Shown here: in pieces, positions 36,653 to 46,756 of the stretch
Position numbering within the stretch: position 1 is the first letter of the stretch
Layout: every line of letters starts with the position of its first letter
Source: Aeromonas encheleia
GTDB taxonomy: Bacteria > Pseudomonadota > Gammaproteobacteria > Enterobacterales > Aeromonadaceae
Length of the DNA: 64,000 bases
Reading direction: 5' to 3'
NCBI RefSeq assembly: GCF_900637545.1
Contig: NZ_LR134376.1
Span: 4,433,501 to 4,497,500 of the forward strand
Made by a program: the position numbers and the translations under genes
The notes under the pieces: model-generated
What the model was told of the DNA's origin: nothing
Database searches by the model: none
The model's input: the letters and a program-made list of their open reading frames with translations, nothing else

Positions 36653-36910
36653 ATGATCGACCCGAAGAAACTGGAAGAGATCGCCAAACAGGTACAGAAC
36701 GCCCTGCCGCCCGGCATTCGCAGCATGGGTGAAGAGGTGGAAAAGAAGACCCGTCAGGTGCTGCAGGCCCAGCTGAACAAGCTGGATCTGGTCAGCCGCG
36801 AGGAGTTTGACGTACAGACCAAGGTGCTGCTGCGCACCCGGGAGAAGCTGACCGCCCTCGAGGCCAAGCTGGCCCAGCTGGAACAGCAGCTCGGCGCCAA
36901 GGGCGAGTAA
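36653..36910 (+). CDS. ubiK: Ubiquinone biosynthesis accessory factor UbiK
   Basis: An 85-residue protein of the YqiC/BMFP family. Its first half ([20 protein letters not shown]) is amphipathic and the second half ([31 protein letters not shown]) is a trimeric coiled coil. It binds UbiJ and aids aerobic ubiquinone synthesis at the membrane. UbiJ, UbiB, UbiE and UbiD are all encoded elsewhere in this window. The ATG at 36653 follows AAGGAGAACCCC. A terminator follows at 36964. Confidence 0.92.
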   Translation: MIDPKKLEEIAKQVQNALPPGIRSMGEEVEKKTRQVLQAQLNKLDLVSREEFDVQTKVLLRTREKLTALEAKLAQLEQQLGAKGE

Positions 36911-36963
36911 GCCGGCGCGATGTCCGCCGGTGTCGCCGACCCGTCGGCCTTACCGGCACATAA

Positions 36964-36998
36964 AACAAACCCCAGCCAGGCTGGGGTTTGTTGTTTCT
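36964..36998. terminator. Terminator between ubiK and fre
   Basis: AACAAACCCCAGCC AGG CTGGGGTTTGTT: strong stem flanked by A- and T-rich DNA; serves both convergent genes. Confidence 0.85.
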
Positions 36999-37014
36999 GC
37001 TGCGAAGGAACGCT

Positions 37015-37713
37015 TTAGATGAACTCGTAGGCGTCGCCGAAGATCCGCTCCGGCTCGGCGCCCAGTACCTTGAACTCCTCCCGCGCCGCACCCGCCATCT
37101 CGAAGCGACCCGCCACATAGATGTCGTAGTCATGCAGGCTGACGAAGTCGTCCATGATGGCCTTGTGCACCAGCCCGGTCTTGCCGGTCCAATCGGCCTC
37201 CGGCTCCTGCACCACAGGCACGAAGGTGAGCGGGGCATAGTCGCGCTCCCACTGCTGCATCTGCGTCTGCTCGTAGAGCCAGTGCGCCTGACGCACGCCC
37301 CAGTAGCAGAACACCGGGCGCTTGCTGCCGGTCGCTATCAGATACTCCAGGATGGAGCGGGCATAGGAGAAGCCGGTGCCGCCTGCCATCAGGATCAGGG
37401 GGCGGGGCGAGCTGTCCCGCAGGAAGGCCTTGCCCGCCGCCAGCTCGATCTCGATCTCGCCCTGTTCGCGCATGCGCGCCAGCACCTGGCCGGCGTAGGC
37501 GTTCTCCGGGGTGGCGCCGATCTGCAGCTCCAGCACACCGGAGCGGGTCGGCGAGTTGGCGATGGAGAAGGGACGCTTGTCCGAGTCGCTCATCACCACC
37601 AGCAGATACTGGCCCGGCTTGAAGCTGACCTCTTGCTGCGGCGCCAGGGCCACATGCCAGATGGTGTCGACATATTCGCGCAGTTCCTCTACGCGGCACT
37701 TGATACGTTGCAT
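37015..37713 (-). CDS. fre: NAD(P)H-flavin reductase
   Basis: A 232-residue cytoplasmic reductase that makes free reduced flavins from NAD(P)H. It has the flavin-binding KRPFSIANSP motif, the nucleotide-binding LILMAGGTGFSYARSILEYL segment, and ends with VYVAG-like IYVAGRFEMAGAAREEF and DAYEFI. The length fits E. coli Fre (233). The ATG at 37713 fits its N-terminus (MQRIKCRVEEL). It lies 150 nt downstream of ubiD in the same direction, as in many gammaproteobacteria. The reduced FMN might feed the prenyl-FMN cofactor of UbiD. Confidence 0.94.
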   Translation of the reverse strand: MQRIKCRVEELREYVDTIWHVALAPQQEVSFKPGQYLLVVMSDSDKRPFSIANSPTRSGVLELQIGATPENAYAGQVLARMREQGEIEIELAAGKAFLRDSSPRPLILMAGGTGFSYARSILEYLIATGSKRPVFCYWGVRQAHWLYEQTQMQQWERDYAPLTFVPVVQEPEADWTGKTGLVHKAIMDDFVSLHDYDIYVAGRFEMAGAAREEFKVLGAEPERIFGDAYEFI

Positions 37714-37863
37714 TCTGGTCCTTGTGACGGGCTCGCTCGGCCCGCTTTCGCTCATTGATTCACTGTGTTCTGGCGACCAGCGATCTGGTCCGGTCAGTCG
37801 AGAATACCCAATTCGGTCGGCGAATACCGCTCTTTTGCGTCGCGCCGCCGTGGAGGCGCGGGA

Positions 37864-39333
37864 TCAGCCGAGAATATTCAGCTCGTCCCAGATCCCGTCG
37901 ATCTTCGCGGTCACCGCCGCATCCTGGACTATGGGCTGACCCCACTCCCTATTGCTCTCCCCCGGCCACTTGTTGGTGGCATCCAGCCCCATCTTGGAGC
38001 CGAGCCCCGAGACTGGTGAGGCGAAGTCGAGGTAATCGATCGGCGTGTGCTCGATCAGGGTGGTGTCCCGCGCCGGGTCCATGCGGGTGGTGATGGCCCA
38101 GATCACATCCTTCCAGTCGCGGGCGTTGATGTCGTCATCGCAGACGATCACGAACTTGGTGTACATGAACTGGCGCAGGAAGGACCAGACCCCCAGCATC
38201 ACCCGCTTGGCATGGCCGGGGTAGCGCTTCTTGATGGTCACCACCGCCATCCGGTAGGAGCAACCCTCCGGCGGCAGGTAGAAGTCCACTATCTCGGGGA
38301 ACTGCTTCTGCAGCAGCGGCACGAACACCTCGTTCAGCGCCACCCCCAGCACCGCGGGTTCATCGGGTGGACGGCCGGTGTAGGTGCTGTGATAGATGGC
38401 ATCACGGCGCATGGTCATGTGGGTGATGGTAAACACCGGGAACTCGTCCACCTCGTTGTAGTAACCGGTGTGATCCCCATAGGGGCCCTCCGGCGCCATC
38501 TCCCCCGGCTCCAGATAACCTTCCAGCACGATTTCGGCGCTGGCGGGCACCTCGAGCTCACAACTCAGGGCCTTCACCACCTCGGTGCGGCTGCCGCGCA
38601 GCAGGCCGGCGAAGGCGTATTCGGAGAGGGTGTCCGGCACCGGCGTCACGGCGCCGAGTATGGTCGCAGGATCGGCGCCGAGCGCCACCACTACCGGGAA
38701 ACGCTCACCCGGGTGGGCCTCCTGCCACTCGCGAAAATCGATGGCGCCGCCACGGTGATCCAGCCAGCGCATGATCAGCTTGTTCTTGCCGATCTTCTGC
38801 TGGCGATAGATGCCGAGGTTCTGGCGTTTCTTGTAGGGGCCGCGGGTGATGGTCAGCCCCCAGGTCACCAGGGGGGCCACATCGCCGGGCCAGCAGTGCT
38901 GGATCGGGATCTGATCCAGGTCGACCGCCTCCCCTTCCAGCACGATCTGCTGGCAGGGGGCGGAGGAGAGCCGCTTGGTCGGCATGTTGAGCACCTGCTT
39001 GAAGATCGGCAGCTTCTCCATCAGCTCCTTGAGGCCGCGGGGCGGCTCAGGCTCCTTCAGGTAGGAGAGCCAGGTCCCCACCTGGCGCAGGGCGCCGACG
39101 TTGGGCTGGCCCATGCCCATGGCGACCCGATCCGGGGTGCCGAACAGGTTGGTCAGCACCGGCATGCTGTAGCCCTTGGGATTCTCGAACAACAGGGCCG
39201 GGCCACCCGCACGCAGGGTGCGATCGCTGATCTCGGTCATCTCCAGATAGGGGTCTATCTCGCGACTGATGCGCTTGAGCTGTCCGGTTTGTTCCAGCTG
39301 CGCGATGAAATCACGCAAGTCCTTGTATTTCAT
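37864..39333 (-). CDS. ubiD: 4-hydroxy-3-polyprenylbenzoate decarboxylase
   Basis: A 489-residue enzyme that removes the carboxyl group from the polyprenylated ubiquinone precursor, using prenyl-FMN and Mn. Colinear with E. coli Ubi[41 protein letters not shown], the Glu-x-x-x-Arg active site in REWQEAHPG and [17 protein letters not shown], and the C-terminal [11 protein letters not shown]. Upstream lies a secreted-protein gene in the same direction 30 nt away; downstream is fre. Confidence 0.96.
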   Translation of the reverse strand: MKYKDLRDFIAQLEQTGQLKRISREIDPYLEMTEISDRTLRAGGPALLFENPKGYSMPVLTNLFGTPDRVAMGMGQPNVGALRQVGTWLSYLKEPEPPRGLKELMEKLPIFKQVLNMPTKRLSSAPCQQIVLEGEAVDLDQIPIQHCWPGDVAPLVTWGLTITRGPYKKRQNLGIYRQQKIGKNKLIMRWLDHRGGAIDFREWQEAHPGERFPVVVALGADPATILGAVTPVPDTLSEYAFAGLLRGSRTEVVKALSCELEVPASAEIVLEGYLEPGEMAPEGPYGDHTGYYNEVDEFPVFTITHMTMRRDAIYHSTYTGRPPDEPAVLGVALNEVFVPLLQKQFPEIVDFYLPPEGCSYRMAVVTIKKRYPGHAKRVMLGVWSFLRQFMYTKFVIVCDDDINARDWKDVIWAITTRMDPARDTTLIEHTPIDYLDFASPVSGLGSKMGLDATNKWPGESNREWGQPIVQDAAVTAKIDGIWDELNILG

Positions 39334-39363
39334 GCGGGTACCCTGTGTTCAGGCGGTGGGGCA

Positions 39364-40368
39364 TTATAACCCCGGTCGCGCATCCAGTGTACCCGTATCG
39401 GGCAGCATGACGGCCAGGCCGTGACGCTGCTCCTGCCGGGTGAGGCGATCCGCCAGCTGGGCCAGCAGCCTGGGTTCGTCCATCTGCAGCAGCAGGCCGG
39501 CCACCAGCCCGCCATATTGGTGCTTGCCGAGTTCGGCCAGCAGATACTGCTGGGCCGTGTCGGGCAGCGGCGAGAGCTGACTGAGCTGGTGCAGGGCGGG
39601 GATAATCAGGCGGTCGTTGCGGCTGGCGGCGATCAGCAGATCGCTCGCCTCCTGGCCTCGATAGAAACGGCTGATGCTGTGCAGGGCCGCCAGGCTGTCG
39701 TGATCCGCCGGTTGGCGCCACAGCTTCTGATAGAGCGCGGGGTCGCCGGTCCGATCGATGAGGTGCAGCAACAGCTGGTTGTCCGGCAGGAAGAGGGGTA
39801 AGGAGGCCAGTCGCTTGGCCTCGCGCCTGAGCACGGGGGTGGGCTGATCATCGAGCACGGCCAGCAACGCCTGCTGCTGTTGCGCCAGCTCCTGATTGCG
39901 GCTGTAGTAGAGCTGCTTGAAGTCAAAGCTGTTCTGCTCCAGCAGCTGACGGTAGTTGTCCTGCCAGGCCAGCTGCTGCCAGTGGCTGAGCACCAGCCTG
40001 GCCTCGGCGGCAAAGTCATAGGCGGGCAGCTGGACCAGGAAACCGTCCACCTCCCCCTCCACCAGCCACAGCGGTGCCTTGGCGGCCTGCTCCCGCACCC
40101 AGGCCAGCAGCGCCGGGGTCGGCGCCCCCGCCGACTTGAGGCCGCTCAGCAGCCGGTGCAGCAGGAACTCCCGCTGCCCCAGGGTCAGCGTCTTGAGCAG
40201 GGAATCCATGGCGGCAAACTGCCCCAGTCGCAGGCGACTATTCAGATAATCGACATGCCCCTGCAGGCCCTCATCCGCCACCAGCTGAGCCTGCGGCTGT
40301 GGCAGTGAATCGGCCTGCACCGGGCTGGCCATCAGCCAGCCGAGCCAGATCAGGAATACCAGCTTCAT
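39364..40368 (-). CDS. Secreted alpha-helical protein of unknown function
   Basis: A 334-residue protein with a signal peptide (MKLVFLIWLGWLMASPVQA, cleavage after Ala19). The mature part is rich in Leu and Gln and looks all-helical, with repeated LLAQL/LLQMDEPRLLAQLADRL-like patterns that recall HEAT or TPR-like scaffold repeats in the last third. I see no catalytic motif. It lies between rho (upstream) and ubiD (downstream), all leftward, and may be cotranscribed with ubiD (30 nt gap). The true start is the ATG at 40368, with the signal peptide immediately after. Confidence 0.75.
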   Translation of the reverse strand: MKLVFLIWLGWLMASPVQADSLPQPQAQLVADEGLQGHVDYLNSRLRLGQFAAMDSLLKTLTLGQREFLLHRLLSGLKSAGAPTPALLAWVREQAAKAPLWLVEGEVDGFLVQLPAYDFAAEARLVLSHWQQLAWQDNYRQLLEQNSFDFKQLYYSRNQELAQQQQALLAVLDDQPTPVLRREAKRLASLPLFLPDNQLLLHLIDRTGDPALYQKLWRQPADHDSLAALHSISRFYRGQEASDLLIAASRNDRLIIPALHQLSQLSPLPDTAQQYLLAELGKHQYGGLVAGLLLQMDEPRLLAQLADRLTRQEQRHGLAVMLPDTGTLDARPGL

Positions 40369-40433
40369 GACGTCCCTATCCTTGTGACATCGAGGCCTCA
40401 CATACTACTAAGGCAACCGGGAAATAGATAAAC

Positions 40434-40463
40434 AAAAACCGCGACCTGGGCCGCGGTTTTGGC
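40434..40463 (-). terminator. Terminator of rho
   Basis: On the minus strand AAAACCGCGGCCCAGGTCGC followed by GGTTTTTG: 7-8-bp GC stem and T-run. Located 24-50 nt past the rho stop. Confidence 0.85.
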
Positions 40464-40486
40464 ATTCTTCGACGTCTTCGGCGCAG

Positions 40487-41752
40487 TTACTTCTGCTGAC
40501 GCTTCATGGAATCGAAGAACTCGTCGTTGGTCTTGGTGGCTGCCAGCTTGTCGATCAGGAACTCGATGCTGTCGATCTCGCCCATGGGGTGAATGATCTT
40601 GCGCAGTATCCACATCTTCTGCAGCTCATCCGGCGCGGTCAGCAACTCTTCCTTGCGGGTGCCAGAGCGGGTGATGTCGATGGCCGGGTAGACGCGCTTC
40701 TCGGCGATCTTGCGCGAGAGGTGCAGTTCCATGTTGCCGGTACCCTTGAACTCTTCGTAGATGACTTCATCCATCTTGGAGCCGGTGTCGACCAGCGCGG
40801 TCGCGATGATGGTCAGGCTGCCGCCTTCCTCAACGTTACGGGCGGCGCCGAAGAAACGCTTGGGTCTGTGCAGGGCGTTGGCATCCACACCACCGGTCAG
40901 TACCTTGCCGGATGAGGGGATGACGGTGTTGTAGGCACGGGCCAGACGGGTGATGGAATCCAGCAGGATCACCACGTCCTTCTTGTGCTCGACCAGACGC
41001 TTGGCCTTCTCGATCACCATGTCGGCAACCTGGACGTGACGGGATGCTGGCTCGTCGAAGGTGGAGGCGATCACTTCACCCTTCACCATACGCTGCATCT
41101 CGGTCACTTCTTCCGGACGCTCGTCGATCAGCAGGACGATGAGCTCACAGTCCGGGTGGTTGTAAGCGATGCTCTGGGCGATGTTCTGCAGCAGCATGGT
41201 CTTACCGGCCTTGGGCGGCGCCACGATCAGGCCACGCTGGCCTTTACCGATGGGGGATGCCAGGTCCAGTACGCGCGCGGTGATGTCTTCGGTCGAGCCG
41301 TTGCCCCGCTCCATGCGCAGACGTTCATTGGCATGCAGCGGCGTCAGGTTTTCGAACAGGATCTTGTTGCGGACGTTTTCCGGACGGTCATAGTTGACCT
41401 CGTTGACCTTGAGCAGCGCGAAGTAACGCTCGCCCTCTTTCGGGGGTCGGATCTTGCCGGAAACGGTATCGCCGGTACGCAGGTTGAAGCGACGGATCTG
41501 GCTCGGGGAGACGTAGATGTCGTCCGGGCCGGCCAGATAGGAGCCGTCTGCGCTACGCAGGAAGCCGAAGCCGTCGGTCAGGATTTCCAGCACACCGTCG
41601 CCAAAGATATCCTCACCACCCTTGGCGTGCGCCTTGAGGATCGCGAAGATAATGTCTTTCTTGTGGGCCCGAGCCAGATTTTCTAACCCCATGGATTCGC
41701 CAAGCTTGACCAGCTCGGACACAGGAGTGTTCTTTAATTCAGTCAGATTCAT
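40487..41752 (-). CDS. rho: Transcription termination factor Rho
   Basis: A 421-residue hexameric RNA helicase/ATPase. N-terminal Rho-N segment [23 protein letters not shown]-binding cold-shock-like domain with [20 protein letters not shown]; Walker A in [18 protein letters not shown]; Walker B and Q/R loops in [20 protein letters not shown]. It matches the E. coli protein closely. It is preceded by a 200-nt leader after trxA, typical of the autoregulated rho leader. A Rof-type Rho inhibitor gene lies 5 kb away (46426). Confidence 0.98.
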   Translation of the reverse strand: MNLTELKNTPVSELVKLGESMGLENLARAHKKDIIFAILKAHAKGGEDIFGDGVLEILTDGFGFLRSADGSYLAGPDDIYVSPSQIRRFNLRTGDTVSGKIRPPKEGERYFALLKVNEVNYDRPENVRNKILFENLTPLHANERLRMERGNGSTEDITARVLDLASPIGKGQRGLIVAPPKAGKTMLLQNIAQSIAYNHPDCELIVLLIDERPEEVTEMQRMVKGEVIASTFDEPASRHVQVADMVIEKAKRLVEHKKDVVILLDSITRLARAYNTVIPSSGKVLTGGVDANALHRPKRFFGAARNVEEGGSLTIIATALVDTGSKMDEVIYEEFKGTGNMELHLSRKIAEKRVYPAIDITRSGTRKEELLTAPDELQKMWILRKIIHPMGEIDSIEFLIDKLAATKTNDEFFDSMKRQQK

Positions 41753-41917
41753 AGTGGTGAGAGTCTGTAAGCAAGGATTGAAATGAGGAGACAGTCTGCT
41801 GGATTGATACTAATCGGATTTGACTTGCCAGGCTGTTGTTAAGGAGTCGGGCAAAATGGTTAGCAAACGAACGATAAGCTAGCACCAATCGGGATGAGCG
41901 TCTAGGTGATAAAACAC

Positions 41918-41946
41918 AAGGAGCGCATTATTGCAATGCGCTCCTT
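41918..41946 (-). terminator. Terminator of trxA
   Basis: AAGGAGCGCATT ATTGC AATGCGCTCCTT: a 12-bp stem between trxA and the rho leader; on the minus strand it is followed by GTGTTTTAT. Confidence 0.8.
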
Positions 41947-41954
41947 CTTGATTA

Positions 41955-42281
41955 TTACAGGTTACCGTCCAGGAACTCTTTCAGCTGAGTCTTGGACAGG
42001 GCACCGACCTTGGTCGCTGCCACTTCGCCATTCTTGAACAGCAAGAGGGTCGGGATACCGCGAATGCCATACTTGGGCGGAGTGTCGGCGTTATGATCGA
42101 TGTTCAATTTCGCCACGGTCACGCGACCGGCATATTCTTGGGCGACTTCGTTCAGGATCGGGGCAATCATCTTGCACGGACCGCACCATTCAGCCCAGAA
42201 ATCGACCAGAACGGGGCTGTCGGCTTTGATTACATCGGCCTCGAAGCTGGCATCGCTCAGCTGAACAATCTTGTCACTCAT
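41955..42281 (-). CDS. trxA: Thioredoxin 1
   Basis: A 108-residue thioredoxin. The active site WCGPC (Cys33 and Cys36) lies in [19 protein letters not shown], and the cis-Pro loop in [20 protein letters not shown]. It reduces cytoplasmic disulfides and can serve as acceptor for the GlpE rhodanese. The ATG at 42281 (MSDKIVQL) fits E. coli; the frame opens two codons earlier with TTG. It is divergent from rhlB, with rho following downstream, as in E. coli (rhlB-trxA-rho). Confidence 0.98.
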   Translation of the reverse strand: MSDKIVQLSDASFEADVIKADSPVLVDFWAEWCGPCKMIAPILNEVAQEYAGRVTVAKLNIDHNADTPPKYGIRGIPTLLLFKNGEVAATKVGALSKTQLKEFLDGNL

Positions 42282-42394
42282 CTCCAACTCCAGTCAGTAA
42301 TTAAGGCTTTATTGATGGATCAACAAAGGCAATAGTTGCCCTATTTGAAATGATCCTGTTTATTATTGCAAGCCTAACCTGATAACCTACCGCC

Positions 42395-43684
42395 ATGAGC
42401 AAAACACACCTTACGACCGAAAAATTCGCCCAAATGGGCCTCGAACCCGAAGTTCTGGCTGGTCTGGAATCAAAGGGATTTCACTATTGCACGCCCATCC
42501 AGGCACTGTCTCTGCCACTGCTGGTAGAAGGCCATGACCTCGCCGGTCAGGCCCAGACGGGAACCGGCAAGACCCTCGCCTTCCTGGCAGCGACCTTCAA
42601 CTATTTGCTGACCCACCCGTTGACCCAGCCGCGCCTGATCAATCAGCCGCGCGCCATCATACTGGCACCTACCCGTGAGCTGGCCGTCCAGATTTACAAC
42701 GACGCTGAAGGCATGTCCGCCTCCACCGGTCTGAAGCTCGGTCTCGCCTATGGCGGCGAAGGCTACGACAAGCAGCTGGCCGTGCTGGAACAGGGTGTCG
42801 ACATCCTGATCGGCACCACGGGTCGCATCATTGACTACTTCAAGTCCAAGGTCATCGATCTTGGCAGCATCCAGGTCGTGGTGCTGGACGAAGCGGATCG
42901 CATGTTCGATCTCGGCTTCATCAAGGACATCCGCTTCCTGTTCCGTCGCATGCCGCCGGCCACCGAGCGCCTGAGCATGCTGTTTTCCGCCACCCTCTCC
43001 CTGCGCGTGCAGGAGCTGGCCTACGAGCACATGAACCACCCGGAACACGTGCAAATCGAACCGGAACAGATGACGGGCGTACGCATCAAGGAGGAGCTGT
43101 TCTACCCCTCCAACGAAGACAAGATGCTGCTGCTGCTCTCCCTGATGGAAGAGGAGTGGCCGGAGAAAGCCATCGTCTTCGCCAACACCAAGCATGTCTG
43201 TGAAGACGTGCATGCGTGGCTGGAGAACGACGGCCACCGGGTCGGCCTGCTGACCGGTGACGTGCCGCAGAAGAAGCGGATGAAGATTCTGGAAGAGTTC
43301 ACCAAGGGAACGCTGGACGTCCTGGTCGCCACCGACGTGGCCGCCCGTGGTCTGCACATCCCGGACGTGACCCACGTCTTCAACTACGACCTGCCCGACG
43401 ATGCCGAAGACTATGTACACCGTATCGGTCGTACCGGTCGTGCCGGCAAGAGCGGTCACTCCATCAGCCTGGCCTGTGAAGACTATGCCTTCAACCTGCC
43501 GGCCATCGAGGAGTACATCCATCACCCCATCCCGGTCAGCAAGTATGATCGCGAGTCGCTGCTGGATGACGTGACCGCCCCGAAACGGGTGTTCCGCAAC
43601 CGCCAGCCGGTGAACCGCAACATGCGGGATCGCCAGGGTGGTGGCAACAGCAACAACCGCCGTCGCCCGCCCCGCAAAAACTAA
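42395..43684 (+). CDS. rhlB: ATP-dependent RNA helicase RhlB
   Basis: A 429-residue DEAD-box helicase. Q-motif at [20 protein letters not shown]; motif I AQTGTGKT; motif II DEAD; motif III SAT; motif [15 protein letters not shown]. It unwinds structured RNA for RNase E in the degradosome. A basic Arg/Asn/Gly tail ([16 protein letters not shown]) closes the protein. The ATG at 42395 is divergent from trxA, and the stop is 14 nt before gppA, which is likely cotranscribed as in E. coli. Confidence 0.96.
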   Translation: MSKTHLTTEKFAQMGLEPEVLAGLESKGFHYCTPIQALSLPLLVEGHDLAGQAQTGTGKTLAFLAATFNYLLTHPLTQPRLINQPRAIILAPTRELAVQIYNDAEGMSASTGLKLGLAYGGEGYDKQLAVLEQGVDILIGTTGRIIDYFKSKVIDLGSIQVVVLDEADRMFDLGFIKDIRFLFRRMPPATERLSMLFSATLSLRVQELAYEHMNHPEHVQIEPEQMTGVRIKEELFYPSNEDKMLLLLSLMEEEWPEKAIVFANTKHVCEDVHAWLENDGHRVGLLTGDVPQKKRMKILEEFTKGTLDVLVATDVAARGLHIPDVTHVFNYDLPDDAEDYVHRIGRTGRAGKSGHSISLACEDYAFNLPAIEEYIHHPIPVSKYDRESLLDDVTAPKRVFRNRQPVNRNMRDRQGGGNSNNRRRPPRKN

Positions 43685-43698
43685 GGGACCGGGCCCAG

Positions 43699-45189
43699 TT
43701 GCACAACTCGCCGCTCTATGCCGCCATCGACCTCGGCTCCAACAGCTTTCACATGCTGGTGGTGCGCGAGGTCGCCGGTGCCCTGCGCACCGTCACCAAG
43801 GTCAAGCGCAAGGTGCGCCTCGCCGCCGGTCTCGACCCGGAATTTCGTCTCAGCCGCGCCGCCATGGAACGGGGCTGGGACTGCCTGCGGCTGTTCTCCG
43901 AGCAGTTGCAGGACATCCCCTCCGACAACATCCGGGTGGTGGGTACCGCCACCTTGCGGCTTGCCACCAACGTCGACGAGTTCCTGAGCGAAGCCGAGCG
44001 GGTGCTCAACCACAGCATCGAGATCATCTCGGGCGAGGAAGAGGCCAAGACCATCTACGAGGGGGTCTCCTGGACCTCCGCCGGGGAAGGCAACCGACTG
44101 GTGATCGACATCGGCGGTGCCAGCACCGAGCTGGTGATCGGCGAGCACAGCGAGGCGAAGCTGCTCAACAGCCTGCACATGGGCTGCGTCACCTGGCTCA
44201 ACAATCACTTCGGTGACGGCGAGCTGAGCGAGACCCGCTTCAACCAGGCCATCGCCGCCGCCAAGGCGGTGATGGCACCTGTCGCGGAGGATTACCGCGC
44301 CCTGGGCTGGCGTACCTGTGTCGGTGCCTCCGGCACCGTACAGGCGCTGCAGGAGATCATGCTGGCGCAGGGCAAGAGCGAGCGGGTCACCCTGCCGAAA
44401 TTGCAGGAGCTGATGGGTCAGGCCATCGCCTGTGGCCGGCTGGATCGGCTGCAGCTGGAAGGGCTTGCGGCCGAGCGGCTGACCGTGTTCCCCTCCGGCC
44501 TCGCCATCCTGATCGCCATCTTCGAGACTCTGGGCATAGAGAGCATGACGCTCGCGGGCGGGGCGCTGCGGGAGGGTCTGATCTACGGCCTGCTCGGCAA
44601 CAACCACGACTGTGATGCCCGGGATCGCACCGCCGACAGCCTGATCAGCCGCTATCAGCTGGACAAGGAGCACGCCGAGCGGGTGCGCGACACCGCCATC
44701 GAGGCGTTCAACCAGCTGCAACCGGCCTGGCGCCTCTCCAAACGTTACGGGCGCCCGATCCTGCGCTATGCGGCCCTGCTGCACGAGATCGGCCTCTGCA
44801 TCGAGTACAAGAAGGCACCGCAACACGCCGCCTACATCATCGACAACATCGACATGCCGGGCTTCACGCCAGCCCAGAAGAAGCTGTTGTCGGCCCTGCT
44901 GTTCAACCAGCGGGACGAATTCAAGCTGGACACCCTGGAGAAGCAGGGCGCCGTCACCGGCCGCCAGGCGATCCGGCTGGCCCGCATCCTGCGCATCTCG
45001 CTCATCCTCTGCATGCGTCGCACCCAGGGCACTGTGCCCAGCTTCCTGTTGCAGGCCGATGAAGAAGCGCTGACCCTGACCCTGCCCAAAGGCTGGCTGG
45101 ACGAACACTATCTGCGCGCCAGCGAGCTGCGCCTCGAGGTGGAGCGCCAGCAGAAGATGGGCTGGCCCACCCGCCTGCTGGAAGCCTGA
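43699..45189 (+). CDS. gppA: Guanosine-5'-triphosphate,3'-diphosphate pyrophosphatase
   Basis: A 496-residue Ppx/GppA phosphatase that converts pppGpp to ppGpp and may cut polyphosphate. N-terminal actin-like fold: LYAAIDLGSNSFHMLVVREV, VISGEEEAKTIYEG, VIDIGGASTELVIG, then VGASGTVQALQEIMLAQG and the HD-like C-terminal half with LLHEIGLCIEYKKAPQHAAY. The start is a TTG at 43699 placed by alignment and by AAGGGA upstream; no ATG gives a better N-terminus. It follows rhlB by 14 nt. Confidence 0.94.
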   Translation: MHNSPLYAAIDLGSNSFHMLVVREVAGALRTVTKVKRKVRLAAGLDPEFRLSRAAMERGWDCLRLFSEQLQDIPSDNIRVVGTATLRLATNVDEFLSEAERVLNHSIEIISGEEEAKTIYEGVSWTSAGEGNRLVIDIGGASTELVIGEHSEAKLLNSLHMGCVTWLNNHFGDGELSETRFNQAIAAAKAVMAPVAEDYRALGWRTCVGASGTVQALQEIMLAQGKSERVTLPKLQELMGQAIACGRLDRLQLEGLAAERLTVFPSGLAILIAIFETLGIESMTLAGGALREGLIYGLLGNNHDCDARDRTADSLISRYQLDKEHAERVRDTAIEAFNQLQPAWRLSKRYGRPILRYAALLHEIGLCIEYKKAPQHAAYIIDNIDMPGFTPAQKKLLSALLFNQRDEFKLDTLEKQGAVTGRQAIRLARILRISLILCMRRTQGTVPSFLLQADEEALTLTLPKGWLDEHYLRASELRLEVERQQKMGWPTRLLEA

Positions 45190-45207
45190 TTGGGTTCGCA
45201 CCCAATC
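45188..45207 (+). terminator. Probable terminator of rhlB-gppA
   Basis: GATTGGGT TCGC ACCCAATC: 8-bp stem overlapping the gppA stop, followed a few bases on by CCCCCTTTT. The T-run is weak. Confidence 0.5.
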
Positions 45208-45398
45208 AGCCCCCTTTTCACCGCAACGCCGTCGGTTCCGACAATCTCTTTCGCAGCAACACTCGGTGCCATTCAAGGCTCGTAATTGATTTAATTGGCT
45301 TTTTAGCCAAAGCCCCCCTCATCACACAGCGCTCGCCTGCTACCCCATTTCACCATCTCGGCTAGAGTAGAAAGGTCTCTCCAACAGGAATGGAAGCC

Positions 45399-46388
45399 AT
45401 GAAACCCTTAATCTTGATAGGCCTGACCGCACTGCTGACCGCTTGTGGCGGCAATGACAGCGACTCCAACCCGAACCCGCCTCCCGCATCGAACGCCAAG
45501 ATGTCCCTGGCCTTCTCCGATGCGCCGGTCGATTCCGTCCAGAAGGTCTGTATCGCCGTCGCCAATATCAGCATCAATCCCGTCACCGGCAACGAGCTGG
45601 GCTGGAGTACCGCCAGCTTCCTGACCAGTGCCGAGGACGATGGCTGTACCCCACTCGGCCTGCTCATCCCCTCCGACGACAACGGTCACCCGCAGTTTAC
45701 CTACATCGATCTGCTGGCCTACCAGGGATCACACAGCCGCCCACTGCTGGACAGTCAGGACGTGGTCGCCGGTGAATACAGCCAGATGCGGCTGGAGATC
45801 CTGGATGGGACCAAATCAGAAAACCAGTTTGCCGACGGCACCCCCTACTCCTATGTGTTACAGGATGACGGGGTGATCAAGCCGCTGGAAGTGCCCAGTA
45901 ACGAGCTCAAGCTGGACGCCTTCACCATTGCCGCCAACGGCACCAGCGCCTTTACCACCGAGTTCGATCTGCGCCACTCCATGGTGTTGCCAGGTCATGA
46001 AGAGCACTACAAGCTCAAGCCCAGAGGCGTGCGCCTGGTGAACAATACCGAGGTGGCCACCGTCAAGGGCACAGTGGCCAGCGGGCTCTGCGGTGGCGTG
46101 CTGACCGACAAGGCCTTCGTCTACTTCTATGACGGGTTGCGGCTGGACGATAACTATCCGGACATGTCCGACCTCGATAACGGCTTCTATGCCAGCGCCC
46201 CCGTTCTGCCCCAGACCGGAGGAGGCTACGGCTATGAGCTGGGCTTCGTGAACCTCGGCCATTATGACGTCGTGCTGGTCTGCAACGGCGATGCGGATGA
46301 CCCCGAGCTGGCCGGCGATGTGCTGACTCTGGGCATGGTGAAGAAGGACCAGGTCGTGGCCGCACCGACCACGGAACTCAACTTCTGA
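45399..46388 (+). CDS. DUF4382-type lipoprotein
   Basis: A 329-residue lipoprotein with lipobox LTAC (Cys16), followed by a GGNDSDSNPNPPP linker. The mature part has the DUF4382 beginning MSLAFSDAPVDSVQKVCIAV, in which the SDAP segment is typical, and later FDLRHSMVLPGHEEHYKLKP with repeated beta motifs (Ig- or carboxypeptidase-regulatory-like). It is probably an outer-membrane-anchored protein of unknown role. I choose the second ATG (45399) because AGGAA is then 9 nt upstream and the signal peptide is compact. It is flanked by terminators. Confidence 0.82.
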   Translation: MKPLILIGLTALLTACGGNDSDSNPNPPPASNAKMSLAFSDAPVDSVQKVCIAVANISINPVTGNELGWSTASFLTSAEDDGCTPLGLLIPSDDNGHPQFTYIDLLAYQGSHSRPLLDSQDVVAGEYSQMRLEILDGTKSENQFADGTPYSYVLQDDGVIKPLEVPSNELKLDAFTIAANGTSAFTTEFDLRHSMVLPGHEEHYKLKPRGVRLVNNTEVATVKGTVASGLCGGVLTDKAFVYFYDGLRLDDNYPDMSDLDNGFYASAPVLPQTGGGYGYELGFVNLGHYDVVLVCNGDADDPELAGDVLTLGMVKKDQVVAAPTTELNF

Positions 46389-46390
46389 TG

Positions 46391-46414
46391 AGCGGGGCCC
46401 AAGGGCCCCGTTGT
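46391..46414 (+). terminator. Hairpin after the DUF4382 gene
   Basis: GCGGGGCCC AA GGGCCCCGTTGT: strong short stem 3 nt after the stop, with only a weak T-run. It may terminate the lipoprotein transcript just before rof. Confidence 0.55.
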
Positions 46415-46425
46415 CGAGGCAACGG

Positions 46426-46680
46426 ATGAAGGATTACCAACCCATCAGCTGTGACCTCTATGACTGGCTCGAGATCGCCGCCCGCTGGCAACTGGCCGTC
46501 GGTCTCGGCACCCGGGATGGGCGGCAGTGGGTGGACAAGATCCACACCATCACGGCTCGGGATGGGGTCGAATACCTGGTGCTGCACAGTGGCGAGCGGC
46601 TCAGTCTGGCCGAGCTGGCCACCCTGAGCCTGAACTGGCAAGGGGAAGAGAAGCGGATCCGCTTCGCTACCGCCGACTGA
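46426..46680 (+). CDS. rof: Rof/YaeO-like Rho inhibitor
   Basis: An 84-residue protein that follows E. coli Rof in pattern: YQPISCDLYDWLEIAARW, RDGRQWVDKIHTITARDGVE, and YLVLHSGERLSLAELATLS. It has an Sm-like beta-barrel fold. Rof binds the RNA-binding face of Rho and blocks termination. Here the gene is about 5 kb from rho itself. The start at 46426 (MKDYQPIS) follows GAGGCAACGG. A terminator follows directly. Identity with E. coli Rof is moderate, but the conserved CD-Y-D-LE signature supports it. Confidence 0.85.
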   Translation: MKDYQPISCDLYDWLEIAARWQLAVGLGTRDGRQWVDKIHTITARDGVEYLVLHSGERLSLAELATLSLNWQGEEKRIRFATAD

Positions 46681-46689
46681 ACGCCAGTC

Positions 46690-46727
46690 GCAAAAAAAAA
46701 GAGGGCCAACTGTGTTGGCCCTCTTTT
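46690..46727. terminator. Terminator between rof and rsmJ
   Basis: AAAAAGAGGGCCAAC TGT GTTGGCCCTCTTTTTT: 12-bp stem with A- and T-runs; bidirectional. Confidence 0.9.
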
Positions 46728-46756
46728 TTCATGCGATTCTGCTCCGGGCTCAGCGT

